From: Pusillimonas sp. T7-7
Lineage (GTDB): Bacteria > Pseudomonadota > Gammaproteobacteria > Burkholderiales > Burkholderiaceae_B
Assembly (NCBI RefSeq): GCF_000209655.1
Contig: NC_015458.1
Location: 1,798,001-1,862,000, forward strand
DNA: 64,000 bases
Direction: 5' to 3'
Part shown: piece by piece, positions 46,103-56,827 of the stretch
Position numbering within the stretch: the first letter of the stretch is position 1
How the letters are laid out: every line of letters begins with the position of its first letter
Notes under the pieces: generated by a model
Database searches by the model: none
What the model was told of the DNA's origin: nothing
The model's input: the letters and a program-made list of their open reading frames with translations, nothing else
Made by a program: the position numbers and the translations under genes

Positions 46103-46133
46103 GCTCTTAAGAGGTGAACAGCACCCTAAGAGC
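46103..46133. repeat. Hairpin downstream of the minus-strand liv operon
   Basis: GCTCTTA (46103-46109) pairs with TAAGAGC (46127-46133), with an inner GGTG/CACC stem (46113-46116 with 46122-46125). It lies 31 bp past the livF stop on the minus strand. No T-run follows in that direction, so it is at best part of a Rho-type or processed 3' end. Confidence 0.5.
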
Positions 46134-46163
46134 AAGGTAGCAAAACAGGCCGAGCAACAAGCC

Positions 46164-46940
46164 TTAAACCTGTTCAGTCACCTTCTGTGCATTTCCCAGG
46201 CCAAGATAGCTTTCAATCACCCGGGGATTGCCTGCCAGCTCTTTGGCCTTGCCCTCAAGAATCACCTCGCCCGTTTCCAGCACATAACCATAATCGGCCA
46301 CCTGCAAAGCCGCGCGGGCATTTTGCTCGACCAAAAGAATAGCCACCCCGGTGCTGCGCAAGCGCGCAATAATCTGGAAAATCTCGCGCACAATGCGTGG
46401 CGCCAAACCCAGGCTCGGTTCATCAAGCATCAGCAACTGCGGCTGCGCCATCAGGGCGCGCCCCACCGCCAGCATCTGGCGCTCGCCGCCCGAAAGCGTT
46501 CCAGCCTGCTGCGCCCTTCGTTCCCGTAAACGAGGAAACAAATCATAGACCTCATCGATCGTAGCCTTCCAGCCGTGCTTGCCGGCACGATACAAACGAA
46601 ATCCCCCCAGCAGCAGATTGTCTTCCACCGTCATGCTGCCAAACAGCTCACGCCGTTCCGGCACCAGAGAAATACCATCAGACACTCGTCGCTCGACCTG
46701 CCACGATCCAACCTCGGAACCCAGATACTGCACCGAGCCGGAACAGCTTCCTGTTGAAGGCAAAGCCCCCATGATGGAATTGAGCAGCGTCGACTTGCCC
46801 GCGCCATTACCGCCAATAACCGTGACGATGCTGCCCCGGGTAACCGCAATGCTGGCGCCGGATACAGCGGTGACCTTGCCATAGCGGGCCGTCAAATCAG
46901 TGACCTGCAAGATGGGATGCCTGGGCTTGTTTGCGCTCAT
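46164..46940 (-). CDS. livF: Liv-type ABC transporter ATPase (LivF), second system
   Basis: 258 residues. Walker A GGNGAGKSTLLNSIMG is canonical, with signature TLSGGERQMLAVGRALM, Walker B LLMLDEPSLGLAP and H-loop VEQNARAALQ. It starts inside the last bases of the permease-ATPase fusion gene (4-bp overlap). With the fusion protein, the LivH permease and the binding protein upstream it forms a second complete Liv system on the minus strand. Unlike the LivF at 41.4 kb, its nucleotide site is normal. Confidence 0.92.
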   Translation of the reverse strand: MSANKPRHPILQVTDLTARYGKVTAVSGASIAVTRGSIVTVIGGNGAGKSTLLNSIMGALPSTGSCSGSVQYLGSEVGSWQVERRVSDGISLVPERRELFGSMTVEDNLLLGGFRLYRAGKHGWKATIDEVYDLFPRLRERRAQQAGTLSGGERQMLAVGRALMAQPQLLMLDEPSLGLAPRIVREIFQIIARLRSTGVAILLVEQNARAALQVADYGYVLETGEVILEGKAKELAGNPRVIESYLGLGNAQKVTEQV

Positions 46941-48790
46941 GCCATCCCCCCCGCGTTGATGACCGCGCCATCGGCCTGCTGACTGGCGCCCTCGTCAAAA
47001 TCAAAATCGTCGTCTATGCCGCCAAGATAGGCTTCAAGCACGGCTGGATGCTGTTGAATATCGGCTGGCATGCCTTCGGCAATTTTGGTGCCGAAATCCA
47101 TCACCACCAAATGGTCGGTCAGATTCATGACAAAATCCATATCGTGCTCGACCAAAAGAATGCTCATGCCTTCCTGGCGCAATTGATCAAGCACCTTTGC
47201 CAGCTCTTGCTTTTCTTTGTAGCGCAAGCCCGCCGCCGGTTCATCCAGCAACAGCAAGACAGGGTCAGCGGCCAATGCACGGGCGATCTCCAGTATGCGC
47301 TGCTGACCTAGAGCCAGATTACCGGCTTGCTCATAGAGATAATCGCCCAGCCCGACGCGTTCGAGCTGTGTAGCCGCTTCATGAAGAAGCTCGGCTTCGT
47401 CGCTGCGATCGGTATGCAGGGCAGCCGCCAGCACGCCGACCTTGCTGCGCAAATGGGCGCCCAGTGCCACATTTTCCAGCACCGTCATGGTCGGCAACAA
47501 CTGCACATGTTGGAAAGTGCGGCCAACGCCCAGCTTGGCAATCTCGCGGGCGGGCAAGGCGTCGAGCCGATCATCAAGAAAGCGTACCTTGCCGCGGGTT
47601 GCCGGAAGCACACCGGTAATAAGATTGAAGGTGGTGCTTTTACCAGCCCCGTTGGGGCCGATCAAGCCCATGATCTCGCCGGCTTTCAGCGAAAAACTGA
47701 TATCGTTGACCGCCACCAGGCCGCCAAACTCCTTGCGTATGGCATCCACCTCAAGCACCAGAGAACCTTTTTCAGGACGCTTGCGTTGCGGAAGCGCCGG
47801 CGCCTGAGGCGGCGGCGCCATACGTCGCCGCTCGGTCTTGCCCGTCAGGGCCGACCACCACGCATCCAGAATCGGCCAGACGCCGTCACGTGCATACTGC
47901 AGCACCAGTATCATCAGCACGCCAAAAACGATCAGCTCGAAATTGGAGGTGGTGTCGAGAATCTTGGGCAGTACATTTTGCAGTTGGTCTTTGAGCGTAA
48001 GAATCAGGCCCGCGCCCGCGACAGCACCCCATACACTGCCCGCGCCACCCACCACGGCCATGAACAGATACTCGATGCTGTAGTTCAGGCCAAAGGGGCT
48101 GGGGCTGACCGCACGCTGCATGTGTGCATACAGCCAACCGGAAACACTGGCCAGCAACGCGGCATAAACAAAAACAATGACTTTATAGCCTGCCATATGG
48201 ATGCCGAACGACTCGGCCATTCCCCCGCCGGATTTCAGGGCGCGTATGGCCCGGCCCGGCCGCGAGTCGAGCAAATTGCGCGTGGCCCACATGGACAGCA
48301 ACACGAAGACCCAGATCAGATAGTAAATATGACGCCCATTGCCCAGCGAAAAGCCAAAGATGTCTATGGGAGCAATGCCGGCAATGCCATCGTATTGGCC
48401 CAGAAAACCCAGATTGCCGAACAAATAATACAAAGACAGAGACCAAGCAATCGTGCCCAGCGGCAAGTAATGGCCCGACAGGCGCAGGGTAATCGCCCCC
48501 AATATGTAGGCCACCACAAAAGTGATCAGCAAGCCAATGAACAACGTTACCCAGGGTGACCAACCCGCATCGGTGGTCAGCACGGCCGTAGTATATGCAC
48601 CTATACCCACAAAGGCCGCCTGCCCGAAAGACGTCATCCCGCCTATGCCTGTAAGCAGGATCAGGCCAAGCACGACAAGGCTGGACAGGCCTATGTAATT
48701 AAGATGCGTGATCCAGAACTCGGGCGTGGCAGGCAGCAAAGGCAGGACGGCCAGCAATAGAACGACAACGGCCAACAAAATACGATTCAT
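46937..48790 (-). CDS. Fused Liv permease-ATPase (LivM-LivG)
   Basis: 617 residues. The LivM-type membrane domain (about 1-330) has [60 protein letters not shown] and [18 protein letters not shown] Pro-rich linker (about 325-345) leads into a LivG-type ATPase with Walker [17 protein letters not shown], signature [17 protein letters not shown] and Walker [12 protein letters not shown]. The frame is uninterrupted across the join. Such fusions occur in Burkholderiales Liv systems and lock permease and ATPase into 1:1 stoichiometry. Confidence 0.93.
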   Translation of the reverse strand: MNRILLAVVVLLLAVLPLLPATPEFWITHLNYIGLSSLVVLGLILLTGIGGMTSFGQAAFVGIGAYTTAVLTTDAGWSPWVTLFIGLLITFVVAYILGAITLRLSGHYLPLGTIAWSLSLYYLFGNLGFLGQYDGIAGIAPIDIFGFSLGNGRHIYYLIWVFVLLSMWATRNLLDSRPGRAIRALKSGGGMAESFGIHMAGYKVIVFVYAALLASVSGWLYAHMQRAVSPSPFGLNYSIEYLFMAVVGGAGSVWGAVAGAGLILTLKDQLQNVLPKILDTTSNFELIVFGVLMILVLQYARDGVWPILDAWWSALTGKTERRRMAPPPQAPALPQRKRPEKGSLVLEVDAIRKEFGGLVAVNDISFSLKAGEIMGLIGPNGAGKSTTFNLITGVLPATRGKVRFLDDRLDALPAREIAKLGVGRTFQHVQLLPTMTVLENVALGAHLRSKVGVLAAALHTDRSDEAELLHEAATQLERVGLGDYLYEQAGNLALGQQRILEIARALAADPVLLLLDEPAAGLRYKEKQELAKVLDQLRQEGMSILLVEHDMDFVMNLTDHLVVMDFGTKIAEGMPADIQQHPAVLEAYLGGIDDDFDFDEGASQQADGAVINAGGMA

Positions 48791-48794
48791 GCGT

Positions 48795-49832
48795 TCACTC
48801 CTCGTCTTCGGTGTGATGTGAGCCGAACGAACGCCACAGCAACACCGGGATGATCAGCGTAAACACAATGACTTCTTTATACGCACTGGCCCAGAACGAA
48901 GAAAAGGCCTCGAGAATACCGACAAACAAGGCGCCGCCCGCCGCAATCGGATAACTGACCAGCCCGCCGAAAATGGCTGCTACAAAACCTTTGAGGCCAA
49001 TAAGGAAACCCGTATCGTAATAAATAGTGGTGACAGGCGCGATCAGCATGCCCGATAAGGCGCCTATAGCAGCAGCCAGGGTGAAGGTCAGGCTGCCCGA
49101 CATATTGGTGCTGATGCCCACCAAACGTGCACCGCGCCGATTGACTGCCGTGGCGCGCAAAGCCCGCCCGTACAAGGTTTTACCGAAGAATATCCACAAG
49201 CCCACAATCAGCAAGGCGCAAGTGCCTAGCACGAAAAAGGTTTGCGCCGTCCAGCTGACAGCACCCAACAGCACCTCGCCCTCGATGAAAGGCGGAGTGC
49301 GCCAACCCTCTGCACCAAAAAAAACCAAGGCCAGACCAGTCAGGACAAAATGCACCGCGACCGAAATAATCAACAGTACCAGCACACTGGCCTCTGCCAC
49401 AGGCTGGTAAACCAGGCGATACAGCATCGGGCCCAAGGGAACGACCAGCGCCAGAGAGAACAGGACGTTGATCCATAATGAGGTGTCCTTGCTGACGACA
49501 TAGGGGGCAAGAAAATACAAGGCCAACGGCAGAAGCAAGGTCCAGGCGAATGTCTTGCCCATGCCATTCCAGTTGCGATGGCGTACCGCAGACAGACACT
49601 CGAGGGCAAGCACCAAGACACCGATAATCAGCAATAAATTAACCGTGCCGGGTATGCGCCCGTTGACCATGAAGGCCAGGGTCAGAGCACCGAAGGCGAC
49701 GAACTCGCCCTGAGGTATGAAAATAACCCGCGTTACGACAAACACCAGCACCAGGGCCAGGCCCAACAAGGCATAGATGGCGCCGTTCATGACACCATCT
49801 TGCAGCAGAATCAGTACTATCGTTGAATCCAT
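48795..49832 (-). CDS. livH: Liv-type ABC transporter permease (LivH), second system
   Basis: 345 residues, start MDSTIVLILLQDGVMNGAIYALLGLALVLVFVVTRVIFIPQGEFVAFGALTLAFMVNG. This is the LivH pattern, but it is about 50 residues longer than the LivH at 43.5 kb. The difference is mostly an extra hydrophobic region around residues 75-130 (KTFAWTLLLPLALYFLAPYV...LFSLALVVPLGPMLYRL) that probably adds helices. The stop lies 4 bp before the fused LivM-LivG start. Substrate unknown. Confidence 0.9.
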   Translation of the reverse strand: MDSTIVLILLQDGVMNGAIYALLGLALVLVFVVTRVIFIPQGEFVAFGALTLAFMVNGRIPGTVNLLLIIGVLVLALECLSAVRHRNWNGMGKTFAWTLLLPLALYFLAPYVVSKDTSLWINVLFSLALVVPLGPMLYRLVYQPVAEASVLVLLIISVAVHFVLTGLALVFFGAEGWRTPPFIEGEVLLGAVSWTAQTFFVLGTCALLIVGLWIFFGKTLYGRALRATAVNRRGARLVGISTNMSGSLTFTLAAAIGALSGMLIAPVTTIYYDTGFLIGLKGFVAAIFGGLVSYPIAAGGALFVGILEAFSSFWASAYKEVIVFTLIIPVLLWRSFGSHHTEDEE

Positions 49833-49941
49833 TCCGGACTAGCCATTACGTTGGGAAAAGAAACGAAACGCCTGGCGCTTCAATCCGAAACATCAACCCG
49901 GCGTGCATACAAGACGCAAACCGGGTTGCAAACAAACAGCT

Positions 49942-51111
49942 TTACAGATCGGGCTGATAAGTCCATTTGCCGTCGACGACCTTGACCATGACGCGGGCGC
50001 GCTCGTCGAAGCCGGCATGGTCAGTGGGGCTCATATTGAAAACACCCTGCGATGCGGGCAGGTCTTTGACCTGTTCGATGGCATCGCGCAGGGCCTTGCG
50101 AAATTCGGCTGTGCCTGGCTTGGCGCCAGTTTTCAGAGCATTGGGAATAGCTGTTGAAATAAGCAGGCCGGCATCCCACATATGGCCGCCAAATGTATTG
50201 ATGGTGCCCTTGCCGTACTTGGCCTCGTACTTGGATTTATACGCAAGCGCGCTTTTCTTGATGGGATTGCTGTCGGGCAGTTGATCAACCACCAGCAAGG
50301 GACCGGCGGGAAGAATCATACCGTTGCAATCTTTGCCGCAAACACGCAATACATCATTATTGGCCGCACCGTGGGTTTGATACATGATGCCCTTGTAGCC
50401 ACGGCTCTTGAGTTCGCCCTGAGGCAAGGCCACCGGGGTGCCTGAACCCGCCACCAGAATGCCGTCGGGCTTGGCCGCCACCAGCTTCAATACCTGGCCG
50501 GTTACGCTGGTGTCAGTGCGACCGTAACGCTCTACCGCCACCACTTCGATCCCTTTGGCCTTGGCGGCTGCGGTCATGACATTCAGCCAGCCTTCGCCGT
50601 ATGCATCGCTATAGCCAATAAAGCCCAACGTTTTAATGCCCTGTTTTGCCATGGCATCGGCCAGCGCACCCGCCATCAGTTGATCGTTTTGGGGCGTCTT
50701 GAATACCCACTTGCGGGCGCCTTCGACCGGCTCGACGATTTTGGCATTGGCCGCCACACTGATCATGGGTGTCTTGGTTTCGCCAGCCACATCGACCATA
50801 GCCAATGAACCGGGGCTAACCGAAGTGCCGACGATAACATCGACGTTGTCATCGGTAATCAGCTTGCGCATGTTCTTGACGGCCACCGTGGTGTCGGTGC
50901 CGTCGTCGAGCACGATATATTCGATTTTCTGGCCAGCAACCTCGGTAGGCAGCAGAGACACAGTGTTACGCTCGGGTATGCCCAGCGAAGCGGCTGGGCC
51001 GGTGCTGGCAACGGTAATACCAACTTTGATTTGTGCTGAAGCGAGCATGGGCATGGCCATTGCCACCGCAGCCGCCACCATCGAAAGCCTGATTGACTGA
51101 TTGATTTTCAT
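49942..51111 (-). CDS. Periplasmic binding protein of the second Liv-type system
   Basis: 389 residues with a signal peptide (to about residue 26, AMPMLASAQ). The mature domain is a type I binding fold: IKVGITVASTGPAASLGIPERNTVSLLPTEVAGQKIEYIVLDDGTDTTVAVKNMRKLI. A pair of cysteines sits in VLRVCGKDCNGMILPAG. First gene of the minus-strand operon, behind a good promoter at 51168-51195 with a leader of about 50 bases. The ligand is probably an amino acid or a related carboxylate; not assignable. Confidence 0.9.
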   Translation of the reverse strand: MKINQSIRLSMVAAAVAMAMPMLASAQIKVGITVASTGPAASLGIPERNTVSLLPTEVAGQKIEYIVLDDGTDTTVAVKNMRKLITDDNVDVIVGTSVSPGSLAMVDVAGETKTPMISVAANAKIVEPVEGARKWVFKTPQNDQLMAGALADAMAKQGIKTLGFIGYSDAYGEGWLNVMTAAAKAKGIEVVAVERYGRTDTSVTGQVLKLVAAKPDGILVAGSGTPVALPQGELKSRGYKGIMYQTHGAANNDVLRVCGKDCNGMILPAGPLLVVDQLPDSNPIKKSALAYKSKYEAKYGKGTINTFGGHMWDAGLLISTAIPNALKTGAKPGTAEFRKALRDAIEQVKDLPASQGVFNMSPTDHAGFDERARVMVKVVDGKWTYQPDL

Positions 51112-51167
51112 TGATTGTCTCCGTGGTAGACGCGGCAGCTATCATCCGAAGTGGAAGCAGCCTTAAA

Positions 51168-51195
51168 GTTATACAGAATCCGGTCCATTTATCAA
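51168..51195 (-). promoter_or_regulatory. Sigma-70 promoter of the minus-strand liv operon
   Basis: On the minus strand TTGATA (51190-51195, five of six consensus bases) and TATAAC (51168-51173, five of six) are 16 bases apart. Transcription would start near 51161, about 50 bases before the binding-protein ATG. The remaining 300 bp up to msrB contain an AAGGCTG/CAGCCTT stem (51274-51280 with 51303-51309) and the small msrB leader ORF. Confidence 0.6.
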
Positions 51196-51418
51196 ATAAG
51201 CGTATCACTTTAAACCAGCAAAAAACAAGAGGTGTTTTCCTGGGATGGTTTAAGGTTCTAATAGTTCCAAGACAAGGCTGGAGTTCCAGTATTTTGCCTG
51301 ATCAGCCTTGAGCCGCAGGTAAACAAGACAGCAGACACATGCCCCGGCATTATCGATAAAATCAGATACAAAGTCTTTTAGGGGATTCCCTGCATAGATA
51401 AAGGGCGCCAAAAATAAA

Positions 51419-51494
51419 ATGAAGGAGGTGCAACTTCTTGGGCTGGCGAAAGTCGATTAACATGACAGATAGCAAAATCATTGCTTTAAGGTAA
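51419..51494 (+). other. Possible leader ORF with perfect Shine-Dalgarno before msrB
   Basis: AAGGAGGTG at 51422-51430 is a full anti-16S match but has no annotated gene behind it. Nine bases after AAGGAGG a TTG (51438) opens an 18-codon frame, with an internal ATG at 51462 ([10 protein letters not shown]), that stops at 51492-51494, five bases before the msrB GTG. Alternatively ATG 51419 opens a 13-codon frame containing the SD itself. Coding status is unproven. Confidence 0.35.
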
Positions 51495-51498
51495 GGAT

Positions 51499-51894
51499 GT
51501 GAACAAAATCACCAAAAGCGACGCGCAGTGGCGCGCCGAACTAAGCCCCGAGGAATTCGCCGTTGCGCGTCAGAAAGGCACCGAACGCCCATTTACCGGC
51601 CGCTACTGGAATACCACCGAGCACGGCATCTACCGCTGTGTAGGCTGCGGCACCCCTTTATTTGCCTCAGACACCAAGTTTGACGCCGGCTGTGGCTGGC
51701 CCAGCTATTTCAAAGCACTCAATCCCGACCACGTGCGCGAAGAAACCGATACCAGCCATGGCATGGTCCGCACAGAAGTCCTGTGCAATGTCTGCGACTC
51801 CCATCTGGGCCATATATTTCCAGATGGTCCGCCGCCCACCGGCCTGCGCTACTGCATCAACTCTGTTTCGCTCAAGTTTGAGCCGCTTAAATGA
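51499..51894 (+). CDS. msrB: Peptide methionine (R)-S-oxide reductase MsrB
   Basis: 131 residues from a GTG at 51499. Zinc cysteines are in CVGCGTP and CNVCDSHLG, and the catalytic Cys in [11 protein letters not shown]; the [14 protein letters not shown] and AGCGWPSYF stretches are family hallmarks. It reduces R-methionine sulfoxide in cytosolic proteins, complementing the periplasmic MsrPQ system at 22.6-24.2 kb. Its stop overlaps yciB (ATGA). Confidence 0.97.
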   Translation: MNKITKSDAQWRAELSPEEFAVARQKGTERPFTGRYWNTTEHGIYRCVGCGTPLFASDTKFDAGCGWPSYFKALNPDHVREETDTSHGMVRTEVLCNVCDSHLGHIFPDGPPPTGLRYCINSVSLKFEPLK

Positions 51895-52475
51895 AGAAAT
51901 TCCTGTTCGACCTGTTTCCGCTGATTCTGTTTTTTCTGGCGTTCAAGTTTTCCGACATTTTCACGGCAACAGCCGTAGCCATCGCCGCCGGCATCGGGCA
52001 GTTCGTCTGGCTCAAGGCCACCGGCAAAGCCATCGAAGCCACGCACTGGATCAATCTGTCGGTCATAGTCGTGTTCGGCGGCGCAACGCTGCTGTTTCAT
52101 AACGACGCCTTCATCAAATGGAAGCCCACCGTGCTGTATTGGCTTTTCGCAGTCATTCTGGTTGGCGGCAAAGTGTTTTTCGGGCGTAATCTCATGCACA
52201 AGCTCATGGGCGCCAAAGTTGATATGCCGCCAGCCATCTGGGACAAGCTCAATTACAGCTGGGCCGCATTCTTCTTTGTGTCGGGCGCCCTGAATCTGTA
52301 TGTGGCGTTCTCGGGCAACTTCACCGAGTCCCAATGGGTCAACTTCAAGGTGTTCGGCCTGATGGCCCTGCTGTTGCTGTTCGTGATTCTGCAATCACTG
52401 TGGTTGGGTAAACATATGAAAGAAGACCCTTCCAAAGCACTATCCGCCCCCGCCGACTCCAAGGAGCACCCATAA
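51891..52475 (+). CDS. yciB: Inner-membrane septation protein YciB/IspZ
   Basis: 194 residues with five membrane helices, starting [34 protein letters not shown] and containing [36 protein letters not shown] and [28 protein letters not shown], all typical. YciB affects cell envelope and septum formation. It overlaps msrB at the start and bolA at the end (TAATG), so the operon is closely coupled. Confidence 0.95.
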   Translation: MKKFLFDLFPLILFFLAFKFSDIFTATAVAIAAGIGQFVWLKATGKAIEATHWINLSVIVVFGGATLLFHNDAFIKWKPTVLYWLFAVILVGGKVFFGRNLMHKLMGAKVDMPPAIWDKLNYSWAAFFFVSGALNLYVAFSGNFTESQWVNFKVFGLMALLLLFVILQSLWLGKHMKEDPSKALSAPADSKEHP

Positions 52476-52738
52476 TGTCGGCCGAGCGCAAGCAACTGCT
52501 TGAAGAGCGGCTCCAGCCCTTGCAGCCAAGCCATCTGGACATTGTCGATGAATCTCATCTGCATGCGGGCCATGCCGGCAGCAAGAGCGGCGCCAGCCAC
52601 TTTCGCCTATACATCTGGACACCGCAATTCGCGGGTCTTACTACCCTTGCGCGGCACAGACTTGTGTATGATCGCGTTCAAGACCTGATGCCCTATCCAA
52701 TTCACGCATTATCTATCGTAGCCAAAGAACATCTTTGA
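52475..52738 (+). CDS. bolA: BolA family protein
   Basis: 87 residues. The BolA pattern is clear: LQPSHLDIVDESHLHAGHAG...SHFRLYIWTPQFAGLTTLARHRLVYDRVQDLMPYPIHALSIVAKE, with the class-II-type loop and a conserved histidine near the end of the HALSI motif. BolA proteins work with monothiol glutaredoxins in iron-sulfur and iron regulation and influence morphology. It begins on the last base of the yciB stop and ends 17 bp before the PPIase start. Confidence 0.93.
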   Translation: MSAERKQLLEERLQPLQPSHLDIVDESHLHAGHAGSKSGASHFRLYIWTPQFAGLTTLARHRLVYDRVQDLMPYPIHALSIVAKEHL

Positions 52739-52755
52739 AATCCAAAAGGAATTAC

Positions 52756-53532
52756 ATGAAACGACTCGCCGTACTGGCCGCAGCATGCGCCATTGCCATA
52801 CCCGCTTACGCACAAACCGTAGCCACCGTCAATGGCAAGGCCATCACGCAAGACAAGCTTGATCAGTTCGTGGCACTGCTTATAGAACAAGGCGCCCAAG
52901 ACACGCCTGAGCTGCGCACGCAGGTCAAGCAGGAAATGGTCAACCGCCTGGTTGCCGTCCAGGCCGCCGAGAAAGCCGGCATCGACAAGCAAGCTGCCGT
53001 CAAGCAGGAAATCGAACTGGCCCGCCAAGGCATATTGGTCCGCGCACTGATGGCCGATCACTTGAAAAAGAATCCGGTTACCGACGCGAAAATCCAGGCC
53101 GAGTACGACAAAATCAAGAAACTGCAGGCTGACAAGCAGGAATACAAAGTCCGCCACATTCTGGTCAAGGATCAGAAAGCGGCCGAAGACCTGACTGCAG
53201 CGATCAAATCCAAGAAGGTCACCTTCGAGGCTGCCGCCAAGAAAGACTCGATCGATCCGGGCAGTGGCAAGAATGGCGGCGACCTGGGTTGGGCGCCTTC
53301 CACCAACTACGTGCCTGAATTTGCTGACGCAGTCGAGAAGCTGAAAAAAGGCCAAATGACCGACAAGCCGGTACAAAGTCAATTTGGCTGGCACATCATT
53401 CAGGTTGACGACACTCGCGACGTCAAGTTCCCCGAGCTGGCCGAAGTCAAGCCGCAGATCGAAGAAATGCTGCGCCAACAGCAATTGGCCGAATTTCAAG
53501 ACAGCTTGATGAAGAACGCCGATATCAAGTAA
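52756..53532 (+). CDS. Periplasmic parvulin-type peptidyl-prolyl isomerase
   Basis: 258 residues from ATG 52756, with AAAAGGA before it (a TTG at 52735 was rejected). Signal peptide MKRLAVLAAACAIAIPAYA. A SurA/PrsA-like helical N-terminal region (about 25-125) is followed by a parvulin domain (about 130-225: YKVRHILVKDQKAAEDL, DSIDPGSGKNGGDLGWA, QSQFGWHIIQVDDTR). It helps fold outer-membrane or periplasmic proteins. Relatives in Bordetella are Par27-type chaperones. The terminator at 53547 closes the msrB-yciB-bolA-ppi operon. Confidence 0.93.
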   Translation: MKRLAVLAAACAIAIPAYAQTVATVNGKAITQDKLDQFVALLIEQGAQDTPELRTQVKQEMVNRLVAVQAAEKAGIDKQAAVKQEIELARQGILVRALMADHLKKNPVTDAKIQAEYDKIKKLQADKQEYKVRHILVKDQKAAEDLTAAIKSKKVTFEAAAKKDSIDPGSGKNGGDLGWAPSTNYVPEFADAVEKLKKGQMTDKPVQSQFGWHIIQVDDTRDVKFPELAEVKPQIEEMLRQQQLAEFQDSLMKNADIK

Positions 53533-53546
53533 ATCGGCTAGAGATC

Positions 53547-53587
53547 AACGGGCATATGACTTTATTCGTCATATGCCCGTTTTTTTA
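53547..53587 (+). terminator. Terminator of the msrB-yciB-bolA-ppi operon
   Basis: A 14-bp perfect stem (AACGGGCATATGAC at 53547-53560 with 53568-53581, 7-base loop) ends in a T-run to 53587. It begins 15 bp after the PPIase stop. The next 80 bp up to the ligA stop hold only a small CGCTC/GAGCG dyad. Confidence 0.93.
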
Positions 53588-53670
53588 TACATATGGGATC
53601 GGTTCTACGTATACGTTCGCTCATACGAGCGCTCTGTCTCGCCCCTTCTCTTAAGGAAATACAGCTGTAG

Positions 53671-56786
<3,116 letters not shown>

Positions 56787-56827
56787 TGTCAGCCTCGCCG
56801 TATCATCAAACTTTACTCTTGTTCATA

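Noticed and set aside
53588..53670. Small CGCTC/GAGCG dyad and CTTAAG between the PPIase terminator and ligA
   Set aside because: Too short and unpaired; only one end resembling the GGTTCTTAAG motif, so not counted as an element.
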